A stretch of DNA of 64,000 bases, taken from positions 27,281 to 91,280 of the forward strand of contig CAJPQT010000008.1 in NCBI GenBank assembly GCA_905372865.1. Direction: 5' to 3'. The notes under the pieces are model-generated. The model did no database searches. It worked only from the letters and a program-made list of their open reading frames with translations, and was not told where the DNA came from. A program made the translations under genes and the position numbers. Each line of letters opens with the position of its first letter. The stretch's first letter is position 1. Source of the stretch: an uncultured Centipeda sp. (lineage in GTDB: Bacteria > Bacillota > Negativicutes > Selenomonadales > Selenomonadaceae). Below, one piece after another: positions 8,111-17,243 of this stretch.

Positions 8111-8595
8111 GAAAAAACTATGTATCTCTCGATGCGTTTGCCGGCATCCGGCTTGCCTTTCCCAATGCGGAGTACGATGCCGAGGCAGAGCGTCCCGCTC
8201 TCTATATCGGGGCAGATGAACTCATCGCGCTGCTGACATTCCTGCGCGACGACAGCAATCTGCAGCTGACGCGCATGGAGAATGTGACAGCGGTCGACTG
8301 GAAGGATCGCTTTGAGATGGTCTACCATCTCTTTTCATACACCCATATGCACTGGCTGACGGTGAAGGTGACGCTGGATCACGATGCCCCCGTCATTCCG
8401 TCGGCGACGGCGGTGTTCCCGGGCGTGGAGTTCGAGGAGCGCGAGGTCTATGATCTCATGGGCATTGCATTTACGGGACACCCCGATCTCCGGCGCGTGT
8501 TCCATGTGGACAGCTTTGTCGGGCATCCACTGCGCAAGGACTTTGTCGCGCCGCCGCCCCCAAACATCCCGTGTATCCGAAGGGAGGGGATCTGA
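8107..8595 (+). CDS. nuoC: Complex I subunit C (30 kDa)
   Basis: A 162-residue soluble subunit of the peripheral arm, separate from NuoD rather than fused as in Escherichia coli. The family signature is visible around WLTVKVTLD and in FEEREVYDLMGIAFTGHPD (residues about 109-127). It helps shape the quinone-reducing module with NuoB and NuoD. Its stop shares one base with the nuoD start (TGATG). Confidence 0.95.
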   Translation: MRKNYVSLDAFAGIRLAFPNAEYDAEAERPALYIGADELIALLTFLRDDSNLQLTRMENVTAVDWKDRFEMVYHLFSYTHMHWLTVKVTLDHDAPVIPSATAVFPGVEFEEREVYDLMGIAFTGHPDLRRVFHVDSFVGHPLRKDFVAPPPPNIPCIRREGI

Positions 8596-9695
8596 TGGTA
8601 CGCAGCGAGACTTACACGCTCAACATGGGGCCGCAGCACCCGTCGACGCACGGTGTGTTGCAGGTGCAGCTCGAACTCGACGGCGAGCGCATCGTCAAGG
8701 CGACGCCGATCATGGGCTACCTCCATCGCGGTATCGAAAAGCTGCTTGAAGATCGGACGTATCCGCAGGGGCTGCCCTACACGGATCGTCTGGACTACAT
8801 TTCCTCCATGAACAACAATTTTGGCTATGCGCTTGCCGTGGAGGAGCTTGCAGGGATTGAGACAACGCCGCGCGCGGAGTACATTCGCGTCATCATGGCG
8901 GAGCTCAATCGCATCAACAGCCATTTGATCTTTATCGGGACGCTCGCGAACGATCTCGGCGCGTCGACGGGGATGCTCTACTGCTTCCGCGACCGCGAGA
9001 AGATCCTCGACATCTTCAATCTCGTCTGCGGTGCGCGCCAGACCTTCCACTACATCCGCATCGGCGGGGTCAAGGAAGATCTCACACCCGAGGCAGAGGT
9101 GCTGATCCGCGCATTCCTCGACGAGGTGCCGATCTTCCTTGAGGAGTACAACAAACTCCTGACGGGCAACGAGATCTTCATCCGCCGCATTGTGGGGACA
9201 TCCCCCATGACGACGGAGCAGGCGCTCTCCTACAATATGACGGGACCGAACCTGCGCGCGACGGGGCTTGCCTTCGACCTGCGCAAGGTGGACGGCTACA
9301 GTGTCTACGATGATTTCGACTTTGACATCCCCGTCGGCAAGAACGGCGACAACTGGGATCGCTACATGGTGAAGCTAAGCGAGATCGCCGAGAGTGCGAA
9401 GATCATCCGTCAGGCGATTGACGGGCTGCCCGAGGGCGACTTTATGGGGAAAAAAGTACCGAAGGTCATCAAGCCGCCGAAGGGCGAGGTGTTCAGCAGG
9501 ACGGAGGGCACGCGCGGTGAGCTCGGCTTCTACATTGTGAGTGACGGTACGACGAAGCCGTACCGCATCCACATCCGCCGCCCCTCGTTCGTCAATATGC
9601 AGGGCCTGAACGCGATGTGCCGCGGCATGCTCATCGGCGATTCGGTCGCGGCGTATTCATCCATCGACCCGATCATGGGCGAAGTGGACTGCTGA
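8595..9695 (+). CDS. nuoD: Complex I subunit D (49 kDa)
   Basis: A 366-residue subunit homologous to the large subunit of NiFe hydrogenases; with NuoB it forms the quinone pocket. The N-terminus NMGPQHPSTHGV and the following GYLHRGIEKL are diagnostic, and SIDPIMGEVD closes the protein. ATG 8595 was chosen because it overlaps nuoC by one base and is preceded by AGGGAGGG; an earlier GTG-type start would extend into nuoC. nuoH follows after 15 bp. Confidence 0.97.
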   Translation: MVRSETYTLNMGPQHPSTHGVLQVQLELDGERIVKATPIMGYLHRGIEKLLEDRTYPQGLPYTDRLDYISSMNNNFGYALAVEELAGIETTPRAEYIRVIMAELNRINSHLIFIGTLANDLGASTGMLYCFRDREKILDIFNLVCGARQTFHYIRIGGVKEDLTPEAEVLIRAFLDEVPIFLEEYNKLLTGNEIFIRRIVGTSPMTTEQALSYNMTGPNLRATGLAFDLRKVDGYSVYDDFDFDIPVGKNGDNWDRYMVKLSEIAESAKIIRQAIDGLPEGDFMGKKVPKVIKPPKGEVFSRTEGTRGELGFYIVSDGTTKPYRIHIRRPSFVNMQGLNAMCRGMLIGDSVAAYSSIDPIMGEVDC

Positions 9696-9710
9696 GGAAG
9701 GAGGAAAATA

Positions 9711-10754
9711 ATGGAACTTTCTTTCTTGGGAGCGATTGCGCTCACGCTGCGTGCAGCTGTTTACAGCGTTGTGCCGATCCCGTTTGTGGTTGATCTTGTC
9801 ATGACCTTTGTCGGCATTGCGATTCTGCTCGGGATCATCTCGATGGCGGCGATTGTCTTTACGTATGCGGAGCGCAAGATCTGCGCGTTCATCCAGGTGC
9901 GTATCGGGCCAAACCGTGTCGGCGGCCGCTTCGGACTGCTTCAGCCGATTGCGGATATGCTGAAACTCATGAGCAAGGAGGACATCATGCCCCAAGGGGC
10001 GGACAAGGTGGTCTGGGCGCTCTCGCCCGCGCTGCTCTTTGTGCCTGCGGCTCTGGTCTATGCGTTCTTCCCGTTCGATGCGGGCGCGGTGCTCGCGGAT
10101 GTGAATGTGGGTGTGTTCCTGCTGTTCGCCGTCTCGGGACAGGCGGTTCTGCCGTTCCTCATGGGCGGCTATGCGTCGAACAATAAATACTCGTTCATCG
10201 GCGGTATGCGTATTGTCGGGCAGATGCTCAGCTACGAGGCACCGCTGCTCTTTTCGCTGCTCGGAGTTGTCATGCTGACGGGGTCGCTGCGCCTCGACGA
10301 CATCGTGCAGATGCAGGCGCAGACCAGCTGGTTCATCTTCATGCAGCCGCTCGCGTTCATCATCTTTCTGATTGCGGCAGTCGCGGAGACGAACCGCACG
10401 CCGTTCGACCTCGTCGAGGGCGAGTCCGAGATCATCGCGGGACCCTTTACGGAGTACTCCGGGATGCGCTGGGCACTGTTCTTTCTCGCGGAGTACGCGA
10501 ACCTGCTGACGGCGGCGATCCTCGCGACGACGTTCTTTCTCGGCGGCTACAGCGGCCCCTCGTTCCTGCCGGGCTTTGTCTGGTTCGGCATCAAGGCGGT
10601 GCTCATGGTGCTGCTCATCATGTGGTTCCGCTGGACCTTCCCGCGCACGCGTGTCGATCAGATTCTCACCTTTGGCTGGAAGGTGCTTGTGCCGCTCTCG
10701 ATTCTCAACGTCTTTTTGACGGGCGTTGGGATGTATCTTGTCGGTATTGTCTAA
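9711..10754 (+). CDS. nuoH: Complex I subunit H
   Basis: A 347-residue polytopic membrane subunit (about eight helices) linking the quinone site to the pumping arm. Family hallmarks include YAERKICAFIQVRIGPNRVG near residues 50-69 and AETNRTPFDLVEGESE near residues 222-237. It has a good ribosome site (GGAAGGAGG) and sits 13 bp upstream of nuoI. Confidence 0.97.
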   Translation: MELSFLGAIALTLRAAVYSVVPIPFVVDLVMTFVGIAILLGIISMAAIVFTYAERKICAFIQVRIGPNRVGGRFGLLQPIADMLKLMSKEDIMPQGADKVVWALSPALLFVPAALVYAFFPFDAGAVLADVNVGVFLLFAVSGQAVLPFLMGGYASNNKYSFIGGMRIVGQMLSYEAPLLFSLLGVVMLTGSLRLDDIVQMQAQTSWFIFMQPLAFIIFLIAAVAETNRTPFDLVEGESEIIAGPFTEYSGMRWALFFLAEYANLLTAAILATTFFLGGYSGPSFLPGFVWFGIKAVLMVLLIMWFRWTFPRTRVDQILTFGWKVLVPLSILNVFLTGVGMYLVGIV

Positions 10755-10767
10755 AGGAGGGGCTCTG

Positions 10768-11478
10768 ATGTTTGGAAAAGGCCTCTTGACAGGCATGAGC
10801 GTCACATGGAAGCATCTCTGGGGCAAGAAGGAAACGTTCTGCTATCCCGAAGAGAAACTTCCGATGACGGATAATTTCCGTGGGGGGAACCTCGCGATGG
10901 ACTGGCGCGTCTGCATCGGCTGCTCGATGTGTGCGAATGCGTGCCCGAATAAGGCGCTTGATCTCACGATTGTGCAGGACGCAAAGAAGAAGCGCCACAT
11001 GAAATCCTACATACATAAATCGGGCCGCTGCCTTTACTGCAATCTCTGCGTGGAGGTCTGCCCCGTCAAGACGCTCGTCTGGGATAAGGACTACGCGATC
11101 TCGACGTGGAGCAAGGAGACGATGACGCACGACGCGATGACCGATCAGGACCGTGCGGATCTGGAGGAATTCCTCGCGCAGGTCGAGGTGGAGGCGGCGG
11201 AGGAAAAGGCGAAGAAGGAAGCCGCCGCCAAGGCAAAGGCGGAGGCGGATGCGAAAGCGAAAGCCGAGGCGGAGAAGGCTGCGGCGGAGAATCCGGAGGC
11301 AGCGGAGCCGGCAGCGGAAAAACCCGCTGTGCCCGCCGATGCGGCAGAAAAAATGGCGGCGGCAAAAGCGGCTGCAGCCAAGGCAGCCGCGGCAAAAGCC
11401 GCCGCAGCAAAATCTCCGGCGGCGGAGGAAACATCTGCCGCAACGAAGGACGCAGAGCAGGAAGGAGGGTCGGCATGA
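10768..11478 (+). CDS. nuoI: Complex I subunit I with two [4Fe-4S] motifs and a long Ala/Lys/Glu-rich tail
   Basis: A 236-residue protein. Residues 1-140 are an ordinary NuoI ferredoxin-like subunit with two CxxCxxCxxxCP motifs (cysteines 49/52/55/59 and 88/91/94/98), binding clusters N6a and N6b that relay electrons to NuoB. Residues 141-236 are an added low-complexity, probably helical tail of Ala, Lys and Glu with a Pro-containing hinge near 176-190 and four AAAK-type repeats at 196-215. The tail is in frame and ends just where nuoJ begins (ATGA overlap), so it is unlikely to be an assembly error. Its role is unknown; it occupies the side of complex I where NuoEFG would normally dock, and those genes are absent here. 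Confidence 0.93.
   Translation: MFGKGLLTGMSVTWKHLWGKKETFCYPEEKLPMTDNFRGGNLAMDWRVCIGCSMCANACPNKALDLTIVQDAKKKRHMKSYIHKSGRCLYCNLCVEVCPVKTLVWDKDYAISTWSKETMTHDAMTDQDRADLEEFLAQVEVEAAEEKAKKEAAAKAKAEADAKAKAEAEKAAAENPEAAEPAAEKPAVPADAAEKMAAAKAAAAKAAAAKAAAAKSPAAEETSAATKDAEQEGGSA
11188..11475 (+). repeat. Low-complexity coding repeat for the NuoI tail
   Basis: This part of nuoI encodes residues 141-236, almost entirely Ala, Lys, Glu and Pro. The 11353-11412 stretch encodes four successive AAAAK-like units using mixed synonymous codons (gca, gcg, gcc, gct), which argues for selection on the protein rather than recent DNA slippage. Confidence 0.8.
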
Positions 11479-11969
11479 GCATTATCTTCTATTTCCTTAC
11501 GGCGGTGACGATCATCGGTGCACTTGGTGTCGTGCTGTCCCCGAATGTCGTGCACAGCGCACTCTTCCTCGTCCTCTCCTTTATTGGTGTGGCGGCAATC
11601 TATTTCTATATCGGCGCGGAGTTCCTCGGTGCGGTGCAGCTGATGGTCTACAGCGGCGCAGTCGCCGTCCTCATCGTCATGGCAATCATGCTCACGCGGC
11701 GCGACTCGATGGCGCAGTCGAATCCCTCGCAGAAGCTCTTTCGCCGTGTGGTGACGGGGCTGCTCGCGGGCGGATTCTTCTTCCTCATTGGGCTCGGCAT
11801 CGTGCTCTCGCCTCTGCCGGGCGGGGAACTCGGTGCGTCCACGGGAGCACATGAGATCGCACAGCTGATGCTCGGCACGTACGTCCTGCCGTTTGAGATC
11901 GTAGCGGTGCTCCTGCTCGTTGCGATGGTCGGGGCACTTGTCCTCGCGAGGGGAGGGGATACGGCATGA
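11475..11969 (+). CDS. nuoJ: Complex I subunit J
   Basis: A 164-residue hydrophobic subunit with about five helices, equivalent to ND6. The segment VLSPNVVHSALFLVLSF and the following YIGAEFLGAVQLMVYSGAV carry the conserved Glu region of NuoJ. The start overlaps the nuoI stop by 4 bp; longer frames run inside nuoI and are not credible. It overlaps nuoK by 4 bp. Confidence 0.96.
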   Translation: MSIIFYFLTAVTIIGALGVVLSPNVVHSALFLVLSFIGVAAIYFYIGAEFLGAVQLMVYSGAVAVLIVMAIMLTRRDSMAQSNPSQKLFRRVVTGLLAGGFFFLIGLGIVLSPLPGGELGASTGAHEIAQLMLGTYVLPFEIVAVLLLVAMVGALVLARGGDTA

Positions 11970-12271
11970 TCGGACTTCCGGAACTGCTCTTTGTCGCCGC
12001 CGTGCTCTTCTGCATCGGCCTCTACGGTCTGCTCACACGGCGCGGCATCATTCCGATCCTCATGTGCGTGGAGCTGATGCTGAATGCGGTGAACATCAAC
12101 CTCATCGCATTTGACCGCTTCTATGCACACAACATGGAGGGACAGCTCATGGCGCTCTTCTCGATTGCGGTTGCCGCGTCCGAGATCGCCGTCGGGCTCG
12201 CCCTCGCATTCCGCCTGTATCAGATCCGCTTCACGACGAATGTCGATGAACTGGATACGCTTAGAGATTAG
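11966..12271 (+). CDS. nuoK: Complex I subunit K
   Basis: A 101-residue three-helix subunit equivalent to ND4L, of standard length. The helix with VELMLNAVNINLIAF contains the conserved membrane Glu that takes part in proton translocation. Overlap with nuoJ (ATGA) and a 14-bp gap to nuoL keep it in the operon. Confidence 0.96.
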   Translation: MIGLPELLFVAAVLFCIGLYGLLTRRGIIPILMCVELMLNAVNINLIAFDRFYAHNMEGQLMALFSIAVAASEIAVGLALAFRLYQIRFTTNVDELDTLRD

Positions 12272-12285
12272 GGGAGGGGAGCGAT

Positions 12286-14187
12286 ATGTTTACATTTGCA
12301 CTTACGCATGCCTATCTGATCCCGCTCTTCCCCGCACTGGCGTTTCTCATCATCGGACCGTTCACGCGGCAGGAGAAGAATCTCTCCGCGACGATCGCGA
12401 TCACGATGATGTCGCTCGCGTTCGCGTTCTCCGTCTTTGTCGCGCTTGCCACCGTGAACTATCAGATCACGATGAACGATCCGTACGTGATGAAGGCGCT
12501 CTGGGCGCAGATCGGCGATGTAAAGCTGACGATGGGCGTGCTCATCGACCCGCTCGCGGCAATGATGCTCGTCATTGTGACGCTGGTTTCGCTGCTCGTC
12601 TACATTTACTCCGTCAGCTATATGGAGCACGACGAGGGGATGGGGCGGTTCTTTGCGTTCATCTCGCTGTTCTCGGCATCGATGCTCGGACTTGTCGTCT
12701 CGGTCAACTTCCTCCAGCTCTACGTGTTTTGGGAGGGCGTCGGCCTCTGTTCCTACCTGCTGATCGGGTTCTACTATCACAAGGTGTCGGCGCGTGAGGC
12801 GGCGAAAAAGGCGTTTATCACAACGCGTATCGGTGACTTCGGGATGCTTGTCGGCATCCTGCTCGTGCAGATGGTGTTCGGGACGATGGACTTCATCGAG
12901 CTGCGTATGCTTGTACCGCCGTACGTTGTTGCTGCAGGCACGGGCTTCCTGACCGTCATCGGTCTGCTGCTCTTTATGGGGCCGATCGGCAAATCGGGGC
13001 AGTTCCCGCTCCATGTCTGGCTGCTCGACGCAATGGAAGGGCCGACGCCCACGTCGGCGCTCATCCATGCGGCGACGATGGTCGCTGCGGGTGTCTATCT
13101 CGTCGCGCGCGCATTCTTTATCTTCAGCGAATCGCCGTTTGTCATGGACTTTATTGCGGGCTTGGGAGCCTTTACGGCGCTTTTTGCGGCGATTATCGCC
13201 GTGACGCAGCGCAAGTTCAAGTCGGTGCTTGCGTACTCGACGATCAGTCAGCTCGGCTACATGATGCTTGCGGTCGGCGTGGGTGCGTTCTCTGCCTCGA
13301 TGTTCCACCTCATGACGCATGCCTTCTTCAAGGCAATGCTCTTCCTCTGTGCGGGTGCTGTCATGCACGCGCTGCACGATGAGACGGACATCACGAAGAT
13401 GGGCGGGCTCTGGCGAAAGATGCCGCTGACGTTCGCGGCGATGCTTGTCGGCGTGCTTGCCATTTCGGGCATTCCGCCATTCTCGGGTTTCTTCTCAAAG
13501 GATGAGATCCTTGCGGCGGTCATGCACGCGAGTACACCGCTCTACGTGATGGCGACATTTACCTCGTTCCTCACGGCGTTCTACATGGCGCGTCTGCTCA
13601 TCGTGGCATTCCTCGGTGAAAGCCGCAGTCCGCACGAGGCGCACGAGGTCGACGCATTCATGCGCTGGCCGATGATCATGCTCATCCTGCTCACCATTGT
13701 GAGCGGTGCGTGGGGGTATTTCGGCGGGTTCTCCGTCTGGATCAACGAGGGCGTTCCGCATCATGAGACGATTGACTGGACGGTTGCGGGAACGAGCACC
13801 GCGCTTGCACTCATCGCCTTTGCCGCCGCCTATCAGATCTACGGACGGCACAGTCTGCGGTCGGCGATGCAGGCACGGAGTTTCGGCTTTCTGTATCGCG
13901 TTGTTTACCACAAGTTCTACATTGACGAACTTTACGGGTACTTCCGTGAGCGTCTCGTCTACGGCACGGCACTGATCCTGAAATGGGTCGATGAGAAGAT
14001 TTTCGACAACATTATGATCGGCTTGGGGGCGTACGCGCTCGCCACGAGCGATCTCCTCACGGAGTCCGCGAACGGTCAGGCACAGCGGTACGTCGTCGTG
14101 TTCTATACGGGCGTTTTGATTCTCCTGTGCTACGCCCTCTATTGGGCGGTTCAGATCATCGCCTACTGGGGAGGTGCTTTCCGATGA
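12286..14187 (+). CDS. nuoL: Complex I subunit L, antiporter-like proton pump
   Basis: A 633-residue polytopic subunit related to Mrp antiporters, with the C-terminal lateral helix extension typical of NuoL. Recognisable are the segment PLHVWLLDAMEGPTPTSALI near residues 243-262 and the following HAATMVAAGVYL. It forms the distal proton-pumping unit. AGGGGAGGG precedes ATG 12286. The stop overlaps the nuoM start. Confidence 0.97.
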   Translation: MFTFALTHAYLIPLFPALAFLIIGPFTRQEKNLSATIAITMMSLAFAFSVFVALATVNYQITMNDPYVMKALWAQIGDVKLTMGVLIDPLAAMMLVIVTLVSLLVYIYSVSYMEHDEGMGRFFAFISLFSASMLGLVVSVNFLQLYVFWEGVGLCSYLLIGFYYHKVSAREAAKKAFITTRIGDFGMLVGILLVQMVFGTMDFIELRMLVPPYVVAAGTGFLTVIGLLLFMGPIGKSGQFPLHVWLLDAMEGPTPTSALIHAATMVAAGVYLVARAFFIFSESPFVMDFIAGLGAFTALFAAIIAVTQRKFKSVLAYSTISQLGYMMLAVGVGAFSASMFHLMTHAFFKAMLFLCAGAVMHALHDETDITKMGGLWRKMPLTFAAMLVGVLAISGIPPFSGFFSKDEILAAVMHASTPLYVMATFTSFLTAFYMARLLIVAFLGESRSPHEAHEVDAFMRWPMIMLILLTIVSGAWGYFGGFSVWINEGVPHHETIDWTVAGTSTALALIAFAAAYQIYGRHSLRSAMQARSFGFLYRVVYHKFYIDELYGYFRERLVYGTALILKWVDEKIFDNIMIGLGAYALATSDLLTESANGQAQRYVVVFYTGVLILLCYALYWAVQIIAYWGGAFR

Positions 14188-15716
14188 TGACATTTCCGAT
14201 TCTCTCGGTCATCCTCCTGACCCCGCTCGCGGCGGCACTCATCATTGCGTTCCTGCCGGGACGGCTGCACGATACAATCCGCCAGCTCTCGGCGTTTACG
14301 ATGATGGTTGCAACTCTGCTGACCCTCTTTGTCTATGCGGACTATGATATGGCGCGCGGCGGGATGCAGTACACGGAGTATATCCCGTGGATTACAGATC
14401 TCGGCGTTGCGTATTCGCTTGGTGTTGACGGCATCTCACTGCCGATGCTGCTGCTCTCAAGTGTCGTGGGACTTGCCGCCGTCTACAGTTCGTGGCATCT
14501 TGAAAAGCGTGTGAAGGAGTACTTTGTCCTCCTGCTCATCGTGATTGCGGGCGTTTCGGGGGCGTTCCTCGTGCGCGACCTCTTCTTCTTCCTCGTGCTC
14601 TGCGAGATGGTCGTCATTCCGGCATATCTGATGGTGCTCATCTGGGGATCGTCGGAGCGTGTGAGCAAAGAGCACGCGGCGATGAAGATGACGATCTTCC
14701 TCCTTGTCGGTTCGGCGTTCATGCTGCTCGGCGTGCTCCTCCTGTACGTGAGTGCGTATGAGTCGGGGATGCGTACGTTTGACTTTGAGGCGCTTGCCGC
14801 CGCGGCTCTCATGGGCAATATCTCGTGGGAGGTGCAGATCACGGCGTTCTTCCTCCTGCTCGTGGGGTTCGGGTCGCATCTGTCGATGTTCCCGTTCCAC
14901 ATCTGGTCGCCCGACGGCTATGCGGGCGCACCGACGGCGATCTCGATGATCAACGCGGGCGTGCTGAAAAAGATTGGGGGCTACGCGCTCATCCGCATCG
15001 GCTTCTTCATCCTGCCGCTCGGGGCAAAGTTCTGGGCTCCCCTGATCGCCGTGCTCGCGATGATCAACGTCATCTATGCATCCTATATCGCGCTTGCGCA
15101 GCGCGACATCAAGTATATGATCGCGTATTCCTCGGTCTCCCACATGGGCTACGTTCTGCTCGGCTTCGCGGCACTGAACGTCGTGAGTGTGAGCGGTGCG
15201 GTCGCCTATATGGTGGCGCACGGCATCATGCTCGCGCTCTTCTTCTCGCAGGTCGGCTATGTCTACGAGAAGACGGAGCTCCGCAGCGTCGGCGACCTCT
15301 GGGGGCTTGCACATCACATGCCGCACATCACGGTTGGCTTTATGCTCGCAGGCCTTTGCTCGCTCGGGCTGCCGGGGCTGATTGGCTTCATTCCGGAGTT
15401 TACGATCTTCGTCGGCATCATCGAGGTTTACCCCGTGATCGCCGTGATCGCCGTCTCGGGCATCATCTTCACGGCATTCTACGTGTTGCGTATGCTCGCG
15501 CGCGTCCTCTTCGGACCGCGGGTGGAGCGGTTTGCGAAATTCCCCGATGAGCGCAAGATTGACGTCGTGCCGCTCGTCGTACTCGGCGTGTTCCTCGTCG
15601 GCTTCGGCGTGTTCCCGGGACTGCTCATGAATGTTGTGGATACGGGGGTTGCCCCGCTTGCGCCGCTCTTTGAGATGATTCAGGATGCACCGACAATCAT
15701 AGGAGGTGGGCACTGA
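14184..15716 (+). CDS. nuoM: Complex I subunit M, antiporter-like proton pump
   Basis: A 510-residue membrane subunit with about 14 helices. The conserved FPFHIWSPDGYAGAPTAISM and the Lys-bearing AQRDIKYMIAYSSVSHMG are typical of NuoM. ATG 14184 overlaps the nuoL stop by 4 bp; an earlier in-frame start inside nuoL adds a non-homologous leader. It shares its last base with the nuoN start. Confidence 0.97.
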   Translation: MMTFPILSVILLTPLAAALIIAFLPGRLHDTIRQLSAFTMMVATLLTLFVYADYDMARGGMQYTEYIPWITDLGVAYSLGVDGISLPMLLLSSVVGLAAVYSSWHLEKRVKEYFVLLLIVIAGVSGAFLVRDLFFFLVLCEMVVIPAYLMVLIWGSSERVSKEHAAMKMTIFLLVGSAFMLLGVLLLYVSAYESGMRTFDFEALAAAALMGNISWEVQITAFFLLLVGFGSHLSMFPFHIWSPDGYAGAPTAISMINAGVLKKIGGYALIRIGFFILPLGAKFWAPLIAVLAMINVIYASYIALAQRDIKYMIAYSSVSHMGYVLLGFAALNVVSVSGAVAYMVAHGIMLALFFSQVGYVYEKTELRSVGDLWGLAHHMPHITVGFMLAGLCSLGLPGLIGFIPEFTIFVGIIEVYPVIAVIAVSGIIFTAFYVLRMLARVLFGPRVERFAKFPDERKIDVVPLVVLGVFLVGFGVFPGLLMNVVDTGVAPLAPLFEMIQDAPTIIGGGH

Positions 15717-17170
15717 TGCTGCAAGCGATGAATTTTGCCGCGATCTCCGTGGAGATCGGGATCGCCGTGCTGATGGCGGTGGTGCTCATTACCGATCTCG
15801 TCCTCAAAAAAGACGCGCCGCGCTGCCCCGTGGTCTGGCTGACCGTGGCAGGGCTCCTCGGCGTGCTCGCGCTTGCCGTGGGCATGTATCCGCCCGACGG
15901 CGGGGCGACAGCCTTCTATGCGGGGCTTTACATCGTCGACGGCTACTCCGTGTTCTTCAAGATTCTCTTCATCATCGGGATTCTCTCGACCGTCATCTTT
16001 GCGGCGGACTACGTGGAGCAGACACTTAGGCACAAGGGGGAGTTCTATCTGCTCCTTCTCTCGGCGCTGCTCGGCATGTGCGTCCTTGCCTCGGCGAACG
16101 ACCTCATGACGGCGTTCGTCGGGCTTGAGCTGATGACGATTTCGTTCTACGGGCTCGTTGCGATTCGTACGGATTCGCCGCTCTCGGCGGAGGCGGGCAT
16201 CAAGTATCTCGTCTTTGGCTCCGGTTCGACGGCGGTGCTGCTCTACGGTATGAGCCTCGTCTACGGCATGACGGGGACGATGGTGTTCCAGAACATTGCA
16301 CAGGGGCTTGGGCTCGTGTTCTCACTCGGGCTGATCGGCGTGGTCTTTATCCTTGCTGGTTTCTTCTTCAAGCTCTCGATCATTCCGTTCCACCTCTGGG
16401 CACCGGATGTGTACGAGGGAGCCCCCGCACCCGTGACGGCACTCCTTGCGATGTGCTCGAAGGCGGCGGGGATTGCGATCCTGCTGCGTGTGCTCTTTGT
16501 GGCATTCCCGTTCCTCTCGGCGTACTGGGCGCATCTGCTTGCAATTTTTGCGGCGGTTTCGATGGTCGGCGGCAACCTCATGGCATTCCGCCAGACGAAT
16601 ATCAAGCGCATGCTTGCATACTCGTCGATTGCACAGGCGGGCTACATGATGACGGCGATGGTCGCGACGAATGCAGCGGGCATTAAGGCAGTCCTTTTCT
16701 ATGCGATGGTTTACGTCTTCGCGAATGTCGGTGCTTTTGTCACGGTGTCCTACCTTGAGATGAAGCGCGGCGGCGCAGACTTTACGAGTGTGCGGGGCCT
16801 TGCGAAGGACTCGCTGCTGCCGGCGGGCATCCTGATGGTTGCCCTGCTCACGATGGCGGGCATCCCGCCGACGGCGGGCTTTGTTGGAAAGATCTACATC
16901 TTCTCCGCAGCGATCGATGCGGGGTATTTCTGGCTCGCAGGGGTCGGCTTCGTTATGTCGATGATATCTGTTTACTACTACCTGCTCGTCATCAAGGAGA
17001 TGTTCCGCGATGTCGAGGAGGGGGAGAAGTGGACAGCGGAGCACCTCAGTCTGCCGCTCCCCGCGAGCGCGATGGGCGTGATCGCCGTCGCCTTTACGCT
17101 GATTATCGGTGTGTGGGCAGAACCTCTCTCGATCTTCAGCAATGTTGCAGTCTATACGTTTATGAGATAA
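15716..17170 (+). CDS. nuoN: Complex I subunit N, antiporter-like proton pump
   Basis: A 484-residue membrane subunit equivalent to ND2. IIPFHLWAPDVYEGAPAPVT and NIKRMLAYSSIAQAGYM are the family motifs with the pumping lysine. It is the last gene of the nuo cluster; a strong hairpin terminator follows within 25 bp. No nuoE, nuoF or nuoG is found here or elsewhere in the window. Confidence 0.97.
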   Translation: MLQAMNFAAISVEIGIAVLMAVVLITDLVLKKDAPRCPVVWLTVAGLLGVLALAVGMYPPDGGATAFYAGLYIVDGYSVFFKILFIIGILSTVIFAADYVEQTLRHKGEFYLLLLSALLGMCVLASANDLMTAFVGLELMTISFYGLVAIRTDSPLSAEAGIKYLVFGSGSTAVLLYGMSLVYGMTGTMVFQNIAQGLGLVFSLGLIGVVFILAGFFFKLSIIPFHLWAPDVYEGAPAPVTALLAMCSKAAGIAILLRVLFVAFPFLSAYWAHLLAIFAAVSMVGGNLMAFRQTNIKRMLAYSSIAQAGYMMTAMVATNAAGIKAVLFYAMVYVFANVGAFVTVSYLEMKRGGADFTSVRGLAKDSLLPAGILMVALLTMAGIPPTAGFVGKIYIFSAAIDAGYFWLAGVGFVMSMISVYYYLLVIKEMFRDVEEGEKWTAEHLSLPLPASAMGVIAVAFTLIIGVWAEPLSIFSNVAVYTFMR

Positions 17171-17192
17171 ACTCTGTCATCCAACACCAATC

Positions 17193-17223
17193 AAAAACGC
17201 CCGACGGCTGTCGGGCGTTTTTT
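17193..17223. terminator. Bidirectional terminator between nuoN and the convergent lipoprotein gene
   Basis: A 13-bp perfect stem (17193-17205 with 17210-17222), four-base loop GGCT, flanked by A and T runs so that it can act on both strands. It closes the nuo operon and the minus-strand lipoprotein gene. Confidence 0.9.
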
Positions 17224-17243
17224 GTACACTGGGGAAAAGGCTG

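Noticed and set aside
11353..11412. Repeats in nuoI considered as a DNA-level tandem repeat or frameshift artefact
   Set aside because: The repeat units differ in synonymous codons, the frame stays open and ends exactly at the nuoJ start overlap.
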